This document shows positions 4,965 to 6,701 of a stretch of DNA of 6,701 nt, one piece after another. Origin of the DNA: Deltaproteobacteria bacterium. GTDB taxonomy: Bacteria; Myxococcota_A; UBA796; UBA2385. A program made the position numbers and the translations under genes. The stretch spans positions 1-6,701 of the forward strand of contig CANHON010000262.1 of assembly GCA_947462115.1 (NCBI GenBank), read 5' to 3'. Each line of letters starts with the position of its first letter. Position 1 is the stretch's first letter. The notes below the pieces were generated by a model. That model was given only the letters and a program-made list of their open reading frames with translations, searched no databases and had not been told where the DNA came from.

Positions 4965-5810
4965 ATGTCCGCCCGCCCCGACCTCGCCGACCTGGGCGAC
5001 CTCGCCGACCTCGCCCGCGCGCTCTCCGGGCGCCGCCTGTGCGTGCTCACCGGCGCCGGCCTGTCCACCCGCTCGGGCATCCCCGACTACCGGGGCCCCG
5101 GGACCCTCGCGCGCGCCCGCACCCCGATTCGCTTCGCCCAATTTGTGGCCGAGGCCGCCTGGCGCCGGCGCTACTGGGCCCGCTCCTACTCGGGCTGGCC
5201 CACGCTGCGCGACGCCACGCCCAACCCCGGCCACGCCGCCCTCGCCCGCATGGAGCGCGCCGGCCTGCTCACCGGCCTCATCACCCAAAACGTCGACCGG
5301 CTGCACCACAAGGCCGGATCGGTCGATCCCGTCGAGCTGCACGGCGCCCTCGCCGATGTGCTCTGCCTTCGGTGCGGCGCGCTGTCGTCGCGCGAGGACC
5401 TGCAAGCCCGCCTCGCCGCCGCGAACCCCGGCTGGCGGCCGGCCGAGGCGCCCATCGCCCCAGACGGTGACGCCGATCTCGACGAGACGGGCGGCTTTGT
5501 CGCCCTCGACTGCCAGGACTGCGGCGGCCACCTCAAGCCCCACGTCGTCTTTTTCGGCGAGAACGTGCCCGCCGGGCGGGTCAGCCGCGCGATGCAGGCC
5601 GTCGAGGAGGCGGAGGCCCTCCTCGTGATCGGCTCCAGCCTCACGGTCTACTCCGGGCTGCGCTTCGTGCGCCGGGCAGAGGCCCGCGGGGTGCCGGTGT
5701 GCATCCTCAACCTCGGGCCCACCCGCGCCGACGCCACCGCCGCGCTGCGGGTCGAGCTGGACGTGGGCGAGGCCCTCCCTGCGCTCTCGACCCTGCTCGG
5801 CGCGGGCTGA
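4965..5810 (+). CDS. Sir2-family NAD-dependent protein deacylase, class II (SIRT4-like)
   Basis: Uses NAD+ to remove acyl groups from lysines, giving nicotinamide and O-acyl-ADP-ribose. The protein has 281 residues. The NAD-binding motif GAGLSTRSGIPDYRG is at 30-44, TQNVD at 107-111, catalytic His126 in VELHG, zinc ligands Cys134/Cys137 and Cys183/Cys186, VVFFGE at 194-199, GSSL at 223-226 and NLGPTR at 249-254. The RRRYWARSYSGW segment (67-78) and the PDGDADL insert between the two Cys pairs (166-172) are hallmarks of class II sirtuins. Two positions differ from the usual consensus: Arg112 (commonly Gly after QNVD) and His193 (commonly Asp in KPDVVFFGE). No Shine-Dalgarno precedes the ATG. 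The motif GCCGGGCTAAG ends 8 nt before it and recurs before the gene at 6380. The gene follows the tRNA-Pro terminator, so it should have its own promoter. The acyl preference is unknown. Confidence 0.93.
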   Translation: MSARPDLADLGDLADLARALSGRRLCVLTGAGLSTRSGIPDYRGPGTLARARTPIRFAQFVAEAAWRRRYWARSYSGWPTLRDATPNPGHAALARMERAGLLTGLITQNVDRLHHKAGSVDPVELHGALADVLCLRCGALSSREDLQARLAAANPGWRPAEAPIAPDGDADLDETGGFVALDCQDCGGHLKPHVVFFGENVPAGRVSRAMQAVEEAEALLVIGSSLTVYSGLRFVRRAEARGVPVCILNLGPTRADATAALRVELDVGEALPALSTLLGAG

Positions 5811-5828
5811 GGGGCGTCCCAGCCGCGC
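5800..5828. terminator. Hairpin in the convergent sir2/VOC junction, possible bidirectional terminator
   Basis: GCGCGGGCTG (5800-5809) pairs with CAGCCGCGC (5820-5828), 9 bp with one bulged G, around a 10-nt loop. It includes the sir2 stop codon and fills the 18-bp gap to the opposing gene. There is no T-tract on either strand, so it is at best a non-canonical terminator or an RNA 3'-end stabiliser. Confidence 0.35.
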
Positions 5829-6197
5829 TCAGGGCGCAGCGATGACCGCGAACCAGCGCCCCTCGGGGTCCGGGAAGGCGAAGTTGGACATGCCGTGGTG
5901 ATCCGACACCTCGGTGGCCGCCACGCCCGCCGCGACGAGCCGCGCCCGCTCGGCGACCAGATCGGCGACGTGGAACGCCATCGAGGGCGTCGCCAAGTCG
6001 AGGCCGTCGGGGTTGTCCTGCATCATCGCCTTGGGCACGAGCTGCAAGCGGAAGTCCTGGTCCGCGAAGCCCACCTGCGGGATGACGAAGCCCGCCACCT
6101 CGTCCCGACCGCGCTCGACCATGCCCACCTGCTCGATCCAAAATGCCCGACAGCGCTCGCTGTCTTCAACGTACAGCACCACAAAGCCGACCTTCAT
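5829..6197 (-). CDS. VOC-superfamily (glyoxalase/bleomycin-resistance fold) protein
   Basis: Single-module vicinal-oxygen-chelate protein of 122 residues, a usual length for one-domain members. It has two beta-alpha-beta-beta-beta repeats: MKVGFVVLYVEDSERCRAFW opens the first, and the second starts near residue 72 (SMAFHVADLVAERARLVAAG) and ends in FPDPEGRWFAVI, the common closing motif. The family includes glyoxalase I, dioxygenases and antibiotic-binding proteins. The usual first metal-ligand position near the N-terminus (often His) reads Val here, so it may be non-catalytic or use other ligands. The substrate cannot be assigned. Reading on the minus strand, a strong GAGGAGG ribosome site lies just before the ATG, fixing the start at 6197. 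It converges with sir2 and diverges from the gene at 6380. Confidence 0.85.
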   Translation of the reverse strand: MKVGFVVLYVEDSERCRAFWIEQVGMVERGRDEVAGFVIPQVGFADQDFRLQLVPKAMMQDNPDGLDLATPSMAFHVADLVAERARLVAAGVAATEVSDHHGMSNFAFPDPEGRWFAVIAAP

Positions 6198-6379
6198 CTC
6201 GCCTCCTCGCGCAGACCGTGCGCTCCGGGCGAGCCCTTATCCCACGCCCCGCCCGGGCACCCCAACCGGTCCACGCGCCTGCGCCTCCGAACCGCGCTGC
6301 GCACCCACCGTCGCCCCGGCGCGGCCTGGTTCGGCGCGGCTCGAGGGCCGGGCGCCCGACCGCCGGGCTAAGACGCCCC
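6198..6379. other. Divergent intergenic region with a perfect 10-bp palindrome
   Basis: This 182-nt gap between divergent genes should hold promoters for both, but I see no good -35/-10 pair in its GC-rich sequence. It contains the palindrome CGGGCGCCCG (6349-6358) and, 1 nt later, the 13-mer CCGCCGGGCTAAG (6360-6372), also found before sir2. The palindrome could be an operator, but GC-rich palindromes are frequent by chance. Confidence 0.3.
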
Positions 6380-6701
6380 ATGTCCGCCCCGCCGCCGCTC
6401 GCCCCCTTGGACCCCTTCGACAAGGCCGCCCTGCTCTGCGCCCTTCAGGCCGAGCTCGAGGGGCGCCTGTTGGCCTTGAGCGCGGGCGGCGCCGCGTCGG
6501 TGGCGGGCGCCCGCGTCGATGGCAGCCACCGCCCGGAGAACCGCGGCGAGCGCGGCGCAGTGAGCGCCCAGGGCTGGCTCGCCGAGGGCCTCGACCGCCG
6601 GAGGGCCGCTTTGCAGGCCGATCTCGCGCTCCTCGCTGAGGTGAGCCTGGAGCCCAAGGCCACGGTCGGCCCCGGCGCCCTCGTCCAGATCGAGGATGAG
6701 A
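6380..6701 (+). CDS. GreA/GreB-like transcription elongation factor, 5' part; 3' end outside the window
   Basis: 107 codons are visible and the frame is open to the edge. After a proline-rich start (residues 1-12) comes a long helical, Ala/Leu-rich hairpin: FDKAALLCALQAELEGRL (13-30), a turn around residues 45-60 containing HRPENRGERG (50-59), and a returning helix (64-88). The segment VGPGALVQIEDE (96-107) then looks like the first strand of the C-terminal FKBP-like domain. This is the layout of Gre factors, whose coiled coil enters the RNA polymerase secondary channel and stimulates transcript cleavage. The PEN motif sits where GreA-type proteins carry acidic tip residues, but the tip here has fewer acids than in classical GreA, so it may be a divergent paralogue. 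The start lacks a Shine-Dalgarno and shares a 13-mer with the sir2 start. Family call is moderate because the C-terminal domain is missing. Confidence 0.65.
   Translation, partial: MSAPPPLAPLDPFDKAALLCALQAELEGRLLALSAGGAASVAGARVDGSHRPENRGERGAVSAQGWLAEGLDRRRAALQADLALLAEVSLEPKATVGPGALVQIEDE

Noticed and set aside
5895..6639. Plus-strand ORFs opposite the VOC gene
   Set aside because: They overlap a minus-strand gene with clear VOC motifs and a strong GAGGAGG ribosome site. Their translations are Arg/Pro/Ala-rich and lack recognisable domains.

Overview
The window is GC-rich throughout, including at third codon positions. It is densely packed and looks like a chromosomal housekeeping region of a Gram-negative bacterium, most likely a myxobacterium-like (Myxococcota/'Deltaproteobacteria') lineage. 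That placement is an inference. It rests on the base composition, the infC-rpmI-rplT ... ihfA-merR gene order, a GreA/B-like protein of a type I associate with that group, and a lipoprotein-like gene inside a ribosomal cluster. I see no mobile element, CRISPR array, rRNA gene or defence system.

Layout, left to right. (1) 2-1518: the 3' part of an AI-2E-family membrane permease overlaps, by GTGA, lipB (lipoyl/octanoyl-ACP transferase). (2) 1515-1696: a self-contained tRNA-Val(GAC) unit has its own promoter, starting at the lipB stop codon, and a UUCG-tetraloop terminator. (3) 1751-3127: the translation cluster infC (IF3), rpmI (L35) and rplT (L20), with a candidate sigma70 promoter and a structured leader. 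An H-type pseudoknot can be drawn in the unusually long rpmI-rplT gap. (4) 3135-4707: a small lipoprotein-like gene runs by ATGA overlap into an IHF-alpha-like gene, followed by a MerR-family regulator with a long proline-rich and acidic N-terminal extension. In many proteobacteria pheS-pheT lies between rplT and ihfA; here those genes are absent from that place. (5) 4691-4910: a tRNA-Pro(GGG) unit is built like the tRNA-Val unit, with a promoter embedded in the end of merR and a UUCG-tetraloop terminator. (6) 4965-6197: a class II (SIRT4-type) Sir2 NAD-dependent deacylase converges on a VOC/glyoxalase-fold protein, with a hairpin in the 18-bp gap. (7) 6380-6701: the start of a GreA/GreB-like elongation-factor gene, cut by the window end.

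Functionally, most of the window is information processing: translation initiation, the large ribosomal subunit, two tRNAs, a nucleoid protein, a regulator and a transcription elongation factor. Around it lie lipoylation (LipB) and protein deacylation (Sir2). I do not see a new multi-gene system. The observations most worth testing are regulatory: the pseudoknot-like element before rplT, the paired tRNA units, the 13-base repeat just upstream of two genes that lack a Shine-Dalgarno sequence, and replacement of pheST by a lipoprotein-like gene.
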